A DNA stretch of 64,000 bases, from contig BCJU01000004.1 of assembly GCA_001600355.1 (NCBI GenBank), positions 1,302,001 through 1,366,000 on the forward strand. The letters are read 5' to 3'. This document shows positions 11,092 through 21,320 of the stretch, piece by piece. How positions within the stretch are numbered: position 1 is the stretch's first letter; every line of letters starts with the position of its first letter. The position numbers and the translations under genes were made by a program. The DNA comes from Meira nashicola. Lineage: Eukaryota; Basidiomycota; Exobasidiomycetes; Exobasidiales; Brachybasidiaceae. The notes under the pieces were generated by a model. It was not told the DNA's origin and did no database searches. It was given only the letters and a program-made list of their open reading frames with translations.

Positions 11092-14000
11092 TCAACTGAG
11101 TCGACTAACCAAATAACTCATTAAACCTTCTTGTTCTTCGGAACAAGCACAAAGTAACAATTGTAATAAATTATCGAAAACGTCATGACGATCTTTGCGT
11201 AATTGTTGTAATCTTTCCGAATCTAATTTCCACAAACAGCAATCCATTTCTGCATATGCAGTCGTATTCCTGCTAGCTTTTGACAAAAATGTTAATTCAC
11301 CTGCAATCGTTCCGGCTAACATAGCTTCATTAATTTCATAATCTTCTTGTGGAAAATCATAACGTGCTTTTAAAATTCCTGATTCGATCAAATATAAACC
11401 ATCAGAAGGATCTCCACGTTGCCATAATACTTCTCCTTTTAATAATCGTTGCTCGCGGAAATAGGGTGCAAGAGATCGATAAAAATCATCATCATGCTGT
11501 TCACGAGCCCAAGCTTGAAAGGTAATCATGAGTAAAGTGAAAGGTTGTGCGGCTGGAGGAAGTCCGGAACCGTGTGTTGGTCTTATTCCTGAATGAGAAA
11601 GACGCCTTTGTTCTGTGCTCGAGCTCTTTTCGGGTACTGCATTTGAATGTGACCGTCTTCTATTTGCTGTTGAATCATTAGAGCTAGAAGGCGAGTCTGC
11701 TAATTTTGCAATTAGATGAGGATTAGATGCCTTTGACGCTGCTTCATGTGCCGCTTCGAATAGATGTTGTCTTCTTGGACTGTTTTCTGACGTTTCATTC
11801 AAATTGAATGCTGGAGCTCGTTTGCTGGAGGATGGAACATCTAATGCTGCTCTTGCACTCTGAACTAATGGCTTTCCAGCTGAAGCTCCTGCCATATACA
11901 TACTTCGAAGGTATTCGTTCTCCGTCCATTCTAAAGCTTCATTCAAATTTTGAAATACTTCCAACCTCATTGCTGAATCAGTCCAAAGGTCAACACTTCG
12001 CAATGCAATTCCCACATCACTGTCAGGCGTAACACCGCAAAAAGTTAAAACGACGTCTTTTGCTTGCAATAATCTTTGAATTCTTGTGAATGCTTCTGCT
12101 GCGGAAAAGTCTACACCATATACTAGGGAGAAATCTACGATTAAAAATCTAATTGGATGTTCTTGCCAAGTAGCAATATCCAGCCCTTTCCTGATCAATT
12201 CTTCAACACCGGAAATGTTTGCAAAATACAAGAAACCTTGTAATTTGACAATTTGCGTTTGTTGGCCTGCTTGATCGAGGAATTGCCTTTGTGTTGTATG
12301 ACGACGAACGGTACTTCTTGCAATACTACCGTCCAAGACAGCTCTAACAGTCCTTCTACGTGATGTTTGAATGACAAAGAACAAACATGCAACAATTACG
12401 CCTGCCAAAATTCCTACAACGAAATCGTAATAAGTCATAACAAAGATGATGACCCAAATCGTAAAATATTCCCAAGCGTTCACCCTTCCAATGGTATCCC
12501 AAACAGCTTCTTTGGTCAAATCAATTCCAAGTACAAAGATTAAAGCACCAACTACCATGATAGGAAGATAACCAATAGCACCTGGACCGGAAAGAAAGAT
12601 GATAAACGTGCCTGCTGCTAACATTAAGCCGCTCAATCTACTTCCACCTCCAACACGATAGAACAAGACGCTATTGACGTAGCATAAATAATTTGGTACA
12701 CTTCCAGCCAAACCAGCAGCGATGTTTGAAATTCCATGTGCGAACAATTCTCTGTCGGTATCCAAATTGTCTTCATTAACGGAAACAGCTAAAGCTGGAA
12801 CATTGAGAGGAACATGTAAGATGGAGAAAAATGTCAAAGCCAATTGAGTTGGCATCGTTGCCCATAAAGCTTCCCAGCTCGTTTTACGAAAATCAAAATA
12901 GGTATAAAATCGCCAAAACGGAGCTTCAGCTGCTTTTCCAACGTCAAAGATCCAATCTTCTTTGCGTAATTCTTCAAGCGGAACGCGAAGAATACCACTA
13001 GCGATGATATAGAACAATATGGGAATGACGAGAAAATACGTTGGAAATACCAATGGATGATGAAATTTGGCCGTTATGAGACGTAAAAGAATTGCCAATA
13101 AAAGTGGAGGAACCCAATGGGCTACCATTTCCCATGATTGAACAAAGAATCGTAAAGTTTCAAGATTCCATTGGAAACCTTCTTCTGATTTCAATTGACC
13201 TGCGACCTCTAATCCAGTCTCGATAAGGAATACACCTACACCGCCAATACAACCAACAAGGATGTGACGAGGGAAGAAACCGATTAGAACACCAAGTCTA
13301 AAATAGCCTAAAGCTAAAAAGACTATTCCAGCAAAAATGGAAGAAAGAGCAAAAGCAATCATTGTTGTAGAGATCACAGCGGCTGGTTCAGTCTCTCCTA
13401 AAGTATCAATGATAATCTTGACCAAAATGTGATAAAATGGTACGACTTCAATCATCATACTTCCATTTCCTCCTTTAAAAATTGATCCTCCGAGTGTATA
13501 GATTAATTGACTGATCACACATGTGACAAAGAACATCGAGACACCATCACCACCGAAATCGGAAAACATCGGATAAGAGGTCGGAAAGATGATCAAACCA
13601 TACGAAACACCATCTAAAACGTTTAACAAGATTCCCAAAAATACGGCTGGTAATAGTCTCACAGGCTCAGCGCTAGCAGAAATGACTTCTTTCCAGGTCA
13701 ATTTGCCAATACCCGAAAATCCTTCTTTGATATATCCTGATAAAGAAGGCGAAGGTCTGTTTTTCGGTCGCAAAAAGGGTGGCACAAAAGCCCATGCTAT
13801 CGGTAAAGGAGCGTCCAATTCATCGTCTCCTTCATCATCGTAGTAATAATTTGATTCTGCAAACGAGACATGATGATCACGGCCACCTGCGCTTGTCGGT
13901 TGGCCTCTTGCAGCATTTGACGCTTGTGCAAGTGCTCCATAGCCATACGTTGAAGAACTATTCTTTGCAGCGCCTTGACCTCCACTGCGATTGGAAAATA

Positions 14001-15033
14001 TGCTAAAGCCTGATTGACCTTCACCTTCTGTGATAGATTGTGGAGCAGGTGATTTGCTTCGAGATTGTGATTTAGATCGATTTGATTCGTATCCGTCAGT
14101 AGAGCTTTGCTGTGATCTGCCTCTCTTGCTTCGTACATGTGAAGAAATGAGAGGAGTTGCTTCTGTTGCTTCATTTTCGCCCTCATGAACAGCATCTTCT
14201 CCAACTGTTGCCACTTTGGAAGTCGGTGATTGTGCTGTAGGCGTGACTGAATCATCATTATTTGCAGCTTGAAGTGCACGGGATAAATTGCTTGGTCCTT
14301 TGCTTTGTTGAGAGGCAGAGAAAGGAGAGGTACTGTTTAGATTTGCTTCAATTGCGTCAGGTTTACCTCTAATAGTCAAAGGTGGAGAGGCATCTTCATC
14401 AGATCCTTCTTCTATAGCATCTTCCATCCTTCCTTGCGAATCAGAATCTTCATCTGATCTGAGCGCCATTCCTGCTAAAAATGCCGTACTATCCCGAATC
14501 GTATTTGAAGTAGCCGTATAAGGAGAGACGAGCGGAGCATGGTGCACGTCTGATTGTTGAAATCGATAACTTCTGCCTTGAAGTGCTACGTCGGAATTAT
14601 TTGTTGCATTCGATTGACGTTCAACATCATTGAATAATTGGGCATAAGAAGATGAATTATCACGAGAAGAACTATCGATAGCTCCAGGATGATAAGAAAT
14701 TGCACGTGGATTTCCTCCTGATGCTACAGGTCGATTACGTGCATGCGATCGATTTGGATGTTGAAAAGGTGATGAATCGCCTGTAGTAAGAGAACGTGGA
14801 AACATTTTACCTGGTGCAGGAGAATGTGAAGAACTTGTATTATCATCTGTCGATACGCTATCCTTTCCAGTACTTTGGGCAGATGGTCGTCTGTGAAGAT
14901 TAGGACTAGTACCGAATGAAGTTGAGGGTATATTTGATAAAATTGCATTTCTTGGTCGAGGTGATTGTGCTCTTTGATTTTGTTGAATTTGAATCGATTG
15001 ACGAACATCTCCGTCTCCTTGAGAGCGGGACAT
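11092..15033 (-). CDS. SulP (SLC26) transporter with STAS and cNMP-binding domains
   Basis: 1313-residue multi-domain membrane transporter. Residues 1 to about 420 are disordered and Ser/Gln-rich. About 430-890 form a SulP/SLC26 core with many hydrophobic helices (LPAVFLGILLNVLDGVSYG, FPRHILVGCIGGVGVF, and so on). About 925-1050 is a STAS domain (QIVKLQGFLYFANISGVEEL ... FLIVDFSLVYGVDFSAAE). About 1175-1300 is a cyclic-nucleotide-binding-like domain (LLKGEVLWQRGDPSDGLYLIESGIL ... AGTIAGELTFL). This architecture is known from yeast YGR125W/Vsb1, linked to vacuolar basic amino-acid storage; a vacuolar location here is inference. Whether the cNMP pocket binds ligand cannot be told. It is transcribed away from the SLC35F-like gene. 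Confidence 0.9.
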   Translation of the reverse strand: MSRSQGDGDVRQSIQIQQNQRAQSPRPRNAILSNIPSTSFGTSPNLHRRPSAQSTGKDSVSTDDNTSSSHSPAPGKMFPRSLTTGDSSPFQHPNRSHARNRPVASGGNPRAISYHPGAIDSSSRDNSSSYAQLFNDVERQSNATNNSDVALQGRSYRFQQSDVHHAPLVSPYTATSNTIRDSTAFLAGMALRSDEDSDSQGRMEDAIEEGSDEDASPPLTIRGKPDAIEANLNSTSPFSASQQSKGPSNLSRALQAANNDDSVTPTAQSPTSKVATVGEDAVHEGENEATEATPLISSHVRSKRGRSQQSSTDGYESNRSKSQSRSKSPAPQSITEGEGQSGFSIFSNRSGGQGAAKNSSSTYGYGALAQASNAARGQPTSAGGRDHHVSFAESNYYYDDEGDDELDAPLPIAWAFVPPFLRPKNRPSPSLSGYIKEGFSGIGKLTWKEVISASAEPVRLLPAVFLGILLNVLDGVSYGLIIFPTSYPMFSDFGGDGVSMFFVTCVISQLIYTLGGSIFKGGNGSMMIEVVPFYHILVKIIIDTLGETEPAAVISTTMIAFALSSIFAGIVFLALGYFRLGVLIGFFPRHILVGCIGGVGVFLIETGLEVAGQLKSEEGFQWNLETLRFFVQSWEMVAHWVPPLLLAILLRLITAKFHHPLVFPTYFLVIPILFYIIASGILRVPLEELRKEDWIFDVGKAAEAPFWRFYTYFDFRKTSWEALWATMPTQLALTFFSILHVPLNVPALAVSVNEDNLDTDRELFAHGISNIAAGLAGSVPNYLCYVNSVLFYRVGGGSRLSGLMLAAGTFIIFLSGPGAIGYLPIMVVGALIFVLGIDLTKEAVWDTIGRVNAWEYFTIWVIIFVMTYYDFVVGILAGVIVACLFFVIQTSRRRTVRAVLDGSIARSTVRRHTTQRQFLDQAGQQTQIVKLQGFLYFANISGVEELIRKGLDIATWQEHPIRFLIVDFSLVYGVDFSAAEAFTRIQRLLQAKDVVLTFCGVTPDSDVGIALRSVDLWTDSAMRLEVFQNLNEALEWTENEYLRSMYMAGASAGKPLVQSARAALDVPSSSKRAPAFNLNETSENSPRRQHLFEAAHEAASKASNPHLIAKLADSPSSSNDSTANRRRSHSNAVPEKSSSTEQRRLSHSGIRPTHGSGLPPAAQPFTLLMITFQAWAREQHDDDFYRSLAPYFREQRLLKGEVLWQRGDPSDGLYLIESGILKARYDFPQEDYEINEAMLAGTIAGELTFLSKASRNTTAYAEMDCCLWKLDSERLQQLRKDRHDVFDNLLQLLLCACSEEQEGLMSYLVSRLS

Positions 15034-15466
15034 GATGAATTTGTCCCGATCCTCCTATATGGACAAGGATTGTTTATGAGAGACAGCGATCAAAGATATC
15101 AAAGTATACTAGTAAGAAATATCATCTAGGTAAAGAGAGAGACCTAATGACAGCAATTCGGAATGATTGACACGATAACCTTTCTTCCTTCTCCTATCTC
15201 CAGCCCTAGACCTGCATACACTAAAAATGCGCCCGAACTTTGGAACACCTGCTCTGATGCATAGCATTTAGTTTACATATACATTAGACTATGACCGAAT
15301 GACTACTGATAAGATGAAAAAAATTCAGCGCGTGTACATGCACGTAAGAAAGGCTAAAAATTGCGTTTTCCATTCTTTTTTTTTGGCAAAAGTTCTGATG
15401 GAATATTAAATCTCCACACTCCGACTACCTTACTCTGATCTGCGAAGTCTGTGTTGGAATAGGGGA
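15034..15466. promoter_or_regulatory. divergent intergenic region
   Basis: 433 bases between the SulP transporter gene (minus) and the SLC35F-like gene (plus). It contains a T-run near 15378-15385. No further element is recognised. Confidence 0.4.
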
Positions 15467-16873
15467 ATGACTTCTTCCTCTTCTGATGGATATGGTACAA
15501 TGGCCACAAACGGAAATCATAACGATTCTTCTAGAATTAGAAGGCGGAGAAGTATCGATCAAGATAACATAAGAGGCGAGGGAGGCGAATCAGTTCAAGC
15601 TCCAAGAACGAATGATACATTTTTGGTAGGAGTTTCTTTATTGCTTCTTGTAGTTTTGCTTTGGACTTCTTCCAACTTTTTAACAAATTATCAATTAACA
15701 AAAGGATACAATAAACCTTTTGCTGTGACTTACCTCAATACGGCATCTTTCAGTTTATACCTAATTCCGTTTGCCGTCGTCCTGCAGCAAAGGCGTAAAA
15801 GTAAAAGGGAAACTTCGACCGAAGCATATCAACTTAAAGGTGTTTGGGCAAAAGTTGGTTTTGTTCTACCGGCAGGTTCGATATGGTCCACAGAAAGGAG
15901 GGATACGTATGCTCCTGTTCGAGGCAACGATGATGAAGAGGCAAATATAAATGAACGAATCACTCGACAGCATTCATTGGATGTAGAGCGACGTAGATTG
16001 ATGAGACCTTCATCGATAGACGGTAGAAGACCACTTTCACAGCAAGCATTGAAAGTACCTTCAACCTACGAAGATCAATCTCCTCCACTTGATTTACATC
16101 AAACTGCAGTATTGGCTTTACACTTTATGATCGTTTGGTTTATGGCAAATTATTGTTTGAATTTAGCGCTCAAATTGACAAGCGTTGCCAGTGCAACAAC
16201 TTTGAGTAGTGCAAGCGGATTTTTTACCTTGGCATTGGGTGCATTGATTGGTGTGGAAATTTTCTCATTTGCAAAATTGGGCGCAGTTACGATGAGTTTC
16301 TTGGGAGTTTTGATGGTGATGAGAGCCGATGTAAGCACAGAAGGTGACGAAACTAAGATACCTGGCGGAGGTAATCCTGGCAATGAGCCTGCTTTACCAT
16401 TTGCCGGAGATATGCTTGCTCTAGCGTCTGCTCTATTTTACGCTGTTTATGTTGTACTACTCAAATTTCGCATCGGACGAGAGGAGAGGGTATCCATGCC
16501 TTTATTCTTTGGTATTGTTGGCATTTTGAGTATTACTTTGATGTGGCCAATCGGCCTCATTTTACATTTAACTGGAATCGAACTCGTTCAATTGCCACAC
16601 GGAAAGGTGGAATGGTTAAGCGTTGTGGTGAATATGGCCATCACCGTCATCAGCGATTTCGCTTATTTATTGGCAATGCTCAAATCATCTCCTTTAGTGG
16701 CAACCGTAGGGCTTTCTTTAACTATCCCTCTGGCTATCATTGGCGATACTTTGTTGGGCTCGCATTCTGGTGGCACGCAGGCGTATGTAGGGTCAGCAGT
16801 AGTACTATCAAGTTTTGTAGTCATTGGTCTCGTGGATCGTACATTAGCAAAACGGCAACAACAGCAGCAGTAG
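15467..16873 (+). CDS. SLC35F/THI74-like drug/metabolite transporter
   Basis: 468-residue membrane protein of the DMT superfamily, related to SLC35F5 and yeast Thi74/YML018C. A short polar N-terminus is followed by about ten hydrophobic helices, starting VGVSLLLLVVLLWTSSNFL at about 53. A hydrophilic loop rich in Arg/Asp lies between helix 2 and helix 3 (residues about 130-205). The EamA-like second half includes TSVASATTLSSASGFFTLALG and FAYLLAMLKSSPLVATVGLSL, wording typical of this subgroup. The tail carries a short CAA/CAG-encoded Gln run. Substrate is unknown; vacuolar or mitochondrial membranes are possible from yeast relatives. Confidence 0.87.
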   Translation: MTSSSSDGYGTMATNGNHNDSSRIRRRRSIDQDNIRGEGGESVQAPRTNDTFLVGVSLLLLVVLLWTSSNFLTNYQLTKGYNKPFAVTYLNTASFSLYLIPFAVVLQQRRKSKRETSTEAYQLKGVWAKVGFVLPAGSIWSTERRDTYAPVRGNDDEEANINERITRQHSLDVERRRLMRPSSIDGRRPLSQQALKVPSTYEDQSPPLDLHQTAVLALHFMIVWFMANYCLNLALKLTSVASATTLSSASGFFTLALGALIGVEIFSFAKLGAVTMSFLGVLMVMRADVSTEGDETKIPGGGNPGNEPALPFAGDMLALASALFYAVYVVLLKFRIGREERVSMPLFFGIVGILSITLMWPIGLILHLTGIELVQLPHGKVEWLSVVVNMAITVISDFAYLLAMLKSSPLVATVGLSLTIPLAIIGDTLLGSHSGGTQAYVGSAVVLSSFVVIGLVDRTLAKRQQQQQ

Positions 16874-17011
16874 CAGTGAAAATTTCCTCTTTCATTCCTT
16901 TTCTTCTTCATGCATTTGTATTCTTTCCAACATGAATTCATAAATTGTACATTCTCATCTCTATAGTGCAAATCTCAGAAAAGATTGGGTATACGGGGTA
17001 CGATTATATGA

Positions 17012-19473
17012 TTATCCGCTTCTGCCTAGAGTTCGTACGGTGGGTAAAGTAGATTGTGTTGTAGTCTCATTTGAGACTTGTGGATCCAGTTTGGATTGAT
17101 TAGATGACCCATTTGTTGATGAACCCCATCCTAATAGCGACATCCCCCATCTTGATCCTGCAGTTGACCTTTTGGAATGTCCTAAAATGGACTGATTTTC
17201 TACAACTGCTCCATATCCGATCTGATCGCCTTGTTGGTGCTTATCGTTTGCAGTGCCTGTCGGTCTTCCGATTCCCAAGCCTTCCGCTTTGGTGTTTGGC
17301 AAAGAGATCATCTCTGATCCGATATGATGGCGGCGAGATAATTTGCTATTCACTTGACTAGAAGCTGTGAGTGTAACGATCAAATTTTTCAAATTAGGTA
17401 GCGTATTACGGATATCCAAGATTGTGATCCCAGCATGATTCATTAATTGTTCGATATCCTTGTTTAGAAGAAAGTGACCGTACTCATATCGATACCGTTC
17501 AACCCCTTTCGAGTAAAGTGGAAATGCTCTTGGTCCGCTCATCACACTGATCCCATCCTGAATAACAGAACGACTGCCAGCAGTTGCGATTGGGTAATGC
17601 AAAGGAGCATCGGTGTACGCACTGATCAAGGCTACCATTTGACCAACCATTCCCAAAGCACTACTTACTACATCATCGCTTTGATCAACTTTTGCTCCAC
17701 TCCTCTTCTCCTTGTTTACACGATTGTCTTCATTTCCATCACGATTCATCAAAGGGATATCGACAATTCCAAATAACAATTCAGCTCCATCAATTAAATC
17801 GATAGGATAAATGTACTCTACTTGACGAAGCATGACAACCCTACGTGCGTAAATCTTTGCTTCGATCGTAAGACGAACTTTGGATAATTGTGACATCTTC
17901 TTTCTCAATTCTTCGTAGACCTTCTGTCGATTCGTCAAAAGTCTCCTGGCAATTTCCAGCCGTGCACGACGACGATGTAAGGCTTCATTGCGATCGTGAA
18001 TCTCTCTCTTCTTCTGTTTCACAATCTCCCGCGTAGCATCTCGCGTAGCAAGTAGAACTCGCTGACGCTCTTTGTCTTCTCCTAATTGGACTATTCGATG
18101 GATACCACTATCCTCTTTGGCCGCAAGAATAGAAGAGGAACCTGTTCCTGCATTGTCTATCCTTTCCTTTTCTTCAAGTAATTGTCGTTGTAATTGAAGG
18201 ATTTGCAGTATATCTGCTATATCGTAGCCACGCTTAAGAGTTCCGTCTTTCAACAATTTCCTAATCAATCCCTTCTCTAGCGGTACTTCCTCCTCCTCTA
18301 GGGGTAAGTCTTGATCACCCTTGGACTGAGGTAATACAACGTAATATTGAGTTACACTTCCGCTCTTTGATATGCCAGTCTTTCCTTTGTCATCGCGAGG
18401 TTTGACATCTTTTGTTTGTTCCTCTGATTCAATTTCAGTGACATGAACTTGAGCAAGAGGTAAGCGCATACCCAATATCATTGAATTTTCCGGAAGCGTG
18501 AGGGAAATATTTGATAGCTAAAAAAAAGAAAATGCAAGACACGTTAGCACCAGTTGAACTTCTAAGATCCACAGATTCCCGGAAAACCTCACCTCCTTCT
18601 CAACTTTGTTCAGGCCCTCTAACCTCACATCCCTCTCCCAGATAAGCTGAAAGCCATTGCTTTCTTCCGAGCCAGGTGCAATGATACGTTTGAAGTTGTG
18701 CTCTGCTGACAGAGATTCTACAGCCAGTCTTGTTGCACCCCAAAGTGATATGTGCAAACGATTCTGAGAGCCATCCTCATTTGTCAATTGGGAAAGATCG
18801 ATCCCATCCGATTCGATGTCTGAGCCTGAAGTACTTCCCCAAGCATGATGAAGACCGGATTGCCTTGTGACTGGGGTTCTATAGATTATTCGAGAAGTTT
18901 TTATATCTGCAAAAGATACAAATGCATGCGTGAATCTAGCATGGATTGACCTTCTTAGTGAATCGGTATCCCATGGTAAGAACAAGGATGGAGGTTGATA
19001 CGTTCTTGATGGTCTGTGTTGATTTTCATCTTCGTCATCAGCATGGGGAATCGAAGCAACGGAAGATGCTCTCCTTCTTACAGAACCTCTCAAAGTACGA
19101 TTGGAAGGAGTACGTTTAAGCGTATGTGTGCTATGATTACTCGTTATACTGATCGACCGATGAGCTGTGGGTCGTAAGGGAGTTTGACGTTGTCGACTTG
19201 CCTTTGCATCTGGTATCTCCAAATTTCGTACGAGAATACAAACGATATGCCGTATCCGACGCTGAAAGTGGGAGAGTGAATGCTGGTTAATACTATATGC
19301 GCATCAAATACCTAAACGCAACGAAAACCAACCTGTTCATATATTCTCTTCAAATCTCGTAAGCTAGACGACCCTTGTACGACATTGGAGTCTATTTGTT
19401 CACTATCAGAGCTTTGAGATGATGTTGACGCAGCCGAAGAAGATCCGAGACGATTTCTCCCAGAGCTGGCCAT
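17012..19473 (-). CDS. VPS38: VPS38/UVRAG-like PI3-kinase complex II subunit, three exons
   Basis: CDS is complement(join(17012..18517,18593..19261,19333..19473)), 771 residues. Intron 1 (71 nt) has an unusual GTTGGT donor; intron 2 (75 nt) has GTGAGG, branch GCTAAC and acceptor TTTTAG. Both joins keep frame: IYEQ-RRIRHI and EKE-LSNISL. The protein has a C2-like N-terminal half (RRIRHIVCILVRNLEIP), a coiled coil (about residues 385-470: ...RRRARLEIARRLLTNRQKVYEELRKKMSQL), and the Atg14/UVRAG signature ARRVVMLRQVEYIYPI, with a BARA-like end (SRSVIQDG, FPLYSKGVERYRYEYGHFLLNKDIEQLM). It is expected to act with Vps34, Vps15 and Vps30 on endosomes. Its 5' half was duplicated at 21321-21840. Confidence 0.87.
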
Positions 19474-19500
19474 AATGATATGATTTTGATAAGCTTTATT

Positions 19501-20373
19501 TATCGTAGGAAGATCATGCTGCCGGATAAGCACTTAAGATGATGATGGTACAAATTTGCCTACAGACGCACGCACTGCACTGTCTCTGGACTAGTGGGCA
19601 GTCTAAACTAATTTGTTGTCTCAGGAGCGAGCTTTTAACATCGAGGGACTTGTGTATTTCTCTGTTAAAAAACGCGTGTGTTGGATACACATACGAAAGA
19701 CCGCGTACAGTACAACACTTTTTATCCGCATATGCAATAGTCTAGGCTGCTTAAGCTCTATTTCTCCACACCAATTTGAACAACAACACTTTCGTCATGC
19801 TATCGTACAGAAAGCGATGCTTTACTTCGGGGACTTTTACAATGTTCTGCAGAACAGATGAACCTCTTCGGATAGAATCATTTCCTATCAGACGATTTTG
19901 GCCTTATCTTCGGCCGTAAAGGTGGAAGCGTGGGAGAGTGTACGTAATAACCCGATCTTTATGCTGTGCATGCATAATTTTTCCCGTGTAAGCACAGGCT
20001 TTTTTCGCCGAAAAAAGTCTGTCACTGGGCGCGTGAAGAAAAAGAGCGCGGGAGGCATTTAAAACATCCGAAACTGAATCATCGAGCCTAGGTCTACCAA
20101 AAAAAGGCAGCTGCACTGTAGCAGCGTATAGCGAAGGATAATGTGGAAGATGCAATAAATCACTATCCGCCTTTTTGATTGTTTTGTACTTTCTGTCAAT
20201 GTCCGAAAAATGCATATAAGGCGGCCACTTTGATTAAATTTCTTTTCCCTCTTCACTACATTGATCTTTTTCAAAGTCTTTTCTGCAAATCTGACAATAC
20301 TGCCATATTGTCATCTTCAACAAATCATCAACCTTTGCTTTTTTTTAACTCAAACACTTTTTTTGATTTCAAG
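19501..20373 (+). promoter_or_regulatory. promoter/5' region of small-gene paralogue A
   Basis: Shared upstream block of the tandem family, starting inside the VPS38 upstream region (GTAGGAAGATCATGCTGCCG at 19505). Repeated landmarks are AAAAAACGCGTG near 19670, CGGCCGTAAAGG at 19911, TGTGCATGCATAATTTT near 19966, a conserved block 20017-20097 (GTCTGTCACTGGGCGCGTGA ... AGCCTAGGTCTACC), and TATAAGG at 20215 (159 bases before the ATG). The TATA-to-ATG part is practically identical to that of paralogue B. Confidence 0.75.
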
Positions 20374-20829
20374 ATGTCTTCATCCAATGCTTATTCATCT
20401 CAAAGTGGTTCCTCTCAAACTTACTCTTCTCAAAGTGGCTCTTCTCAAACTTACTCGTCTCAAATGATGAACGAAGATGACTGCATGATGATGAGTGATG
20501 CAGATATGTTGAAAAATGACAAGCACGACCCACTGAACGCACTCCATGAACACAACTTGGCATCAAATCCTGATTTGGATGTATCTGTCCTCAGTGATGA
20601 TGACTTTTTCGCTGCTTACTCATCTCAAGCTGGGCACTCAACTCAAGCAAAGTACGAAGAAGAATGCATTATGATGAGTGATGCAGATATACTCAAAACC
20701 AAAGAATTCGACCCATTGAACGCACTCCATGAACAAAAATTGGCATCAAACCCCGATTTGGATGTATCTGTTCTCACTGATGATGAATATTTCGCTTTGC
20801 TTAAAAGTGCAAAAGACACAAAGGCTTAA
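20374..20829 (+). CDS. small Ser/Gln-rich acidic repeat protein, paralogue A
   Basis: 151 residues, family not recognised. Residues 1-30 are Ser/Gln/Tyr low complexity with a decapeptide SGSSQTYSSQ repeated twice (11-30). Two copies of a module of about 43 residues follow (37-79 and 98-140), each reading C(M/I)MMSDAD(M/I)LK, then DPLNALHE, LASNPDLDVSVL, then a D/E-rich DDxxFA. There is no signal peptide or membrane segment, so a cytosolic/nuclear protein is likely. The start is the MSSS ATG after TTTGATTTCAAG, the position conserved in all three copies. It belongs to a three-gene tandem array (with 22655-23098 and 24273-24581). A strong TATA promoter suggests regulated or high expression; function is unknown. 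Confidence 0.8.
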   Translation: MSSSNAYSSQSGSSQTYSSQSGSSQTYSSQMMNEDDCMMMSDADMLKNDKHDPLNALHEHNLASNPDLDVSVLSDDDFFAAYSSQAGHSTQAKYEEECIMMSDADILKTKEFDPLNALHEQKLASNPDLDVSVLTDDEYFALLKSAKDTKA

Positions 20830-21320
20830 TTGAACTGGAACAAGTCTAAACATAACGTTGATGGAAGTGAATATAACTCAATAGGCTTAAAGGTTGCCAT
20901 CACTGCTTCTACTGTTTCTGGTTGCAACATTCTCGTCTCGTTCCGTTCCGTTTCGTTTGCATTACATACTCTATGATTATAAAACAAATGTTCTTATTCA
21001 CAATTGTATTTTTACGCATCGTTCTCATATTTTAAGATTAATTTGATTGATTATTTTCATTTTTTATCGTATTATTTTCGTTTTTCACCTTTTCTTCGCC
21101 TTTATTTAAAATTGTTAAGAATTGTATTCGTCTTTTACCTTATCGTGTAGTCCATTTGTTTATTCAACTTTATGATTTTGGTTTCTGAGTATGATTTAAG
21201 TTTGGAGTTTACCGTTTTCTATTTATTTACTTTTTCATAGATCAAAGCTTTCACAATGATTTTTTCCTTTAATTTTTTTTAAAAAACTATCTTGCCGTAA
21301 ATCTAGCCTTTAAGAAAAAA
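20830..21320. other. 3' flank of paralogue A
   Basis: AT-rich non-coding stretch homologous to the 3' flank of paralogue C (24582 to about 25035). It includes the block GCAACATTCTCGTCTCG at 20924-20940, also seen at 23195 and 24654. The shared end point (ATCTAGCCTTTAAG near 21301; ATCTAGTCTTTAAG near 25015) marks an edge of the duplicated unit. No gene is seen. Confidence 0.6.

Noticed and set aside
13797..14279. 160-codon frame overlapping the SulP gene N-terminus on the same strand
   Set aside because: Gln/His/Met-rich composition is a frame-shifted reading of the Ser/Gln-rich disordered region.
17012..18481. VPS38 as a single-exon gene starting at the ATG at 18481
   Set aside because: It would lack the C2-like half; two upstream exons join in frame with plausible splice sites and restore the family N-terminus.
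20179..20373. In-frame 65-codon upstream extension of paralogue A
   Set aside because: It spans the TATA box and leader; in paralogue B the same sequence is out of frame, and the conserved start in all copies is the MSSS methionine.
20830..21320. 3' flank of paralogue A as further RIP-mutated gene DNA
   Set aside because: It matches the flank of paralogue C with ordinary substitutions and still contains many CpA/CpG sites, so it is naturally AT-rich non-coding DNA as far as I can see.
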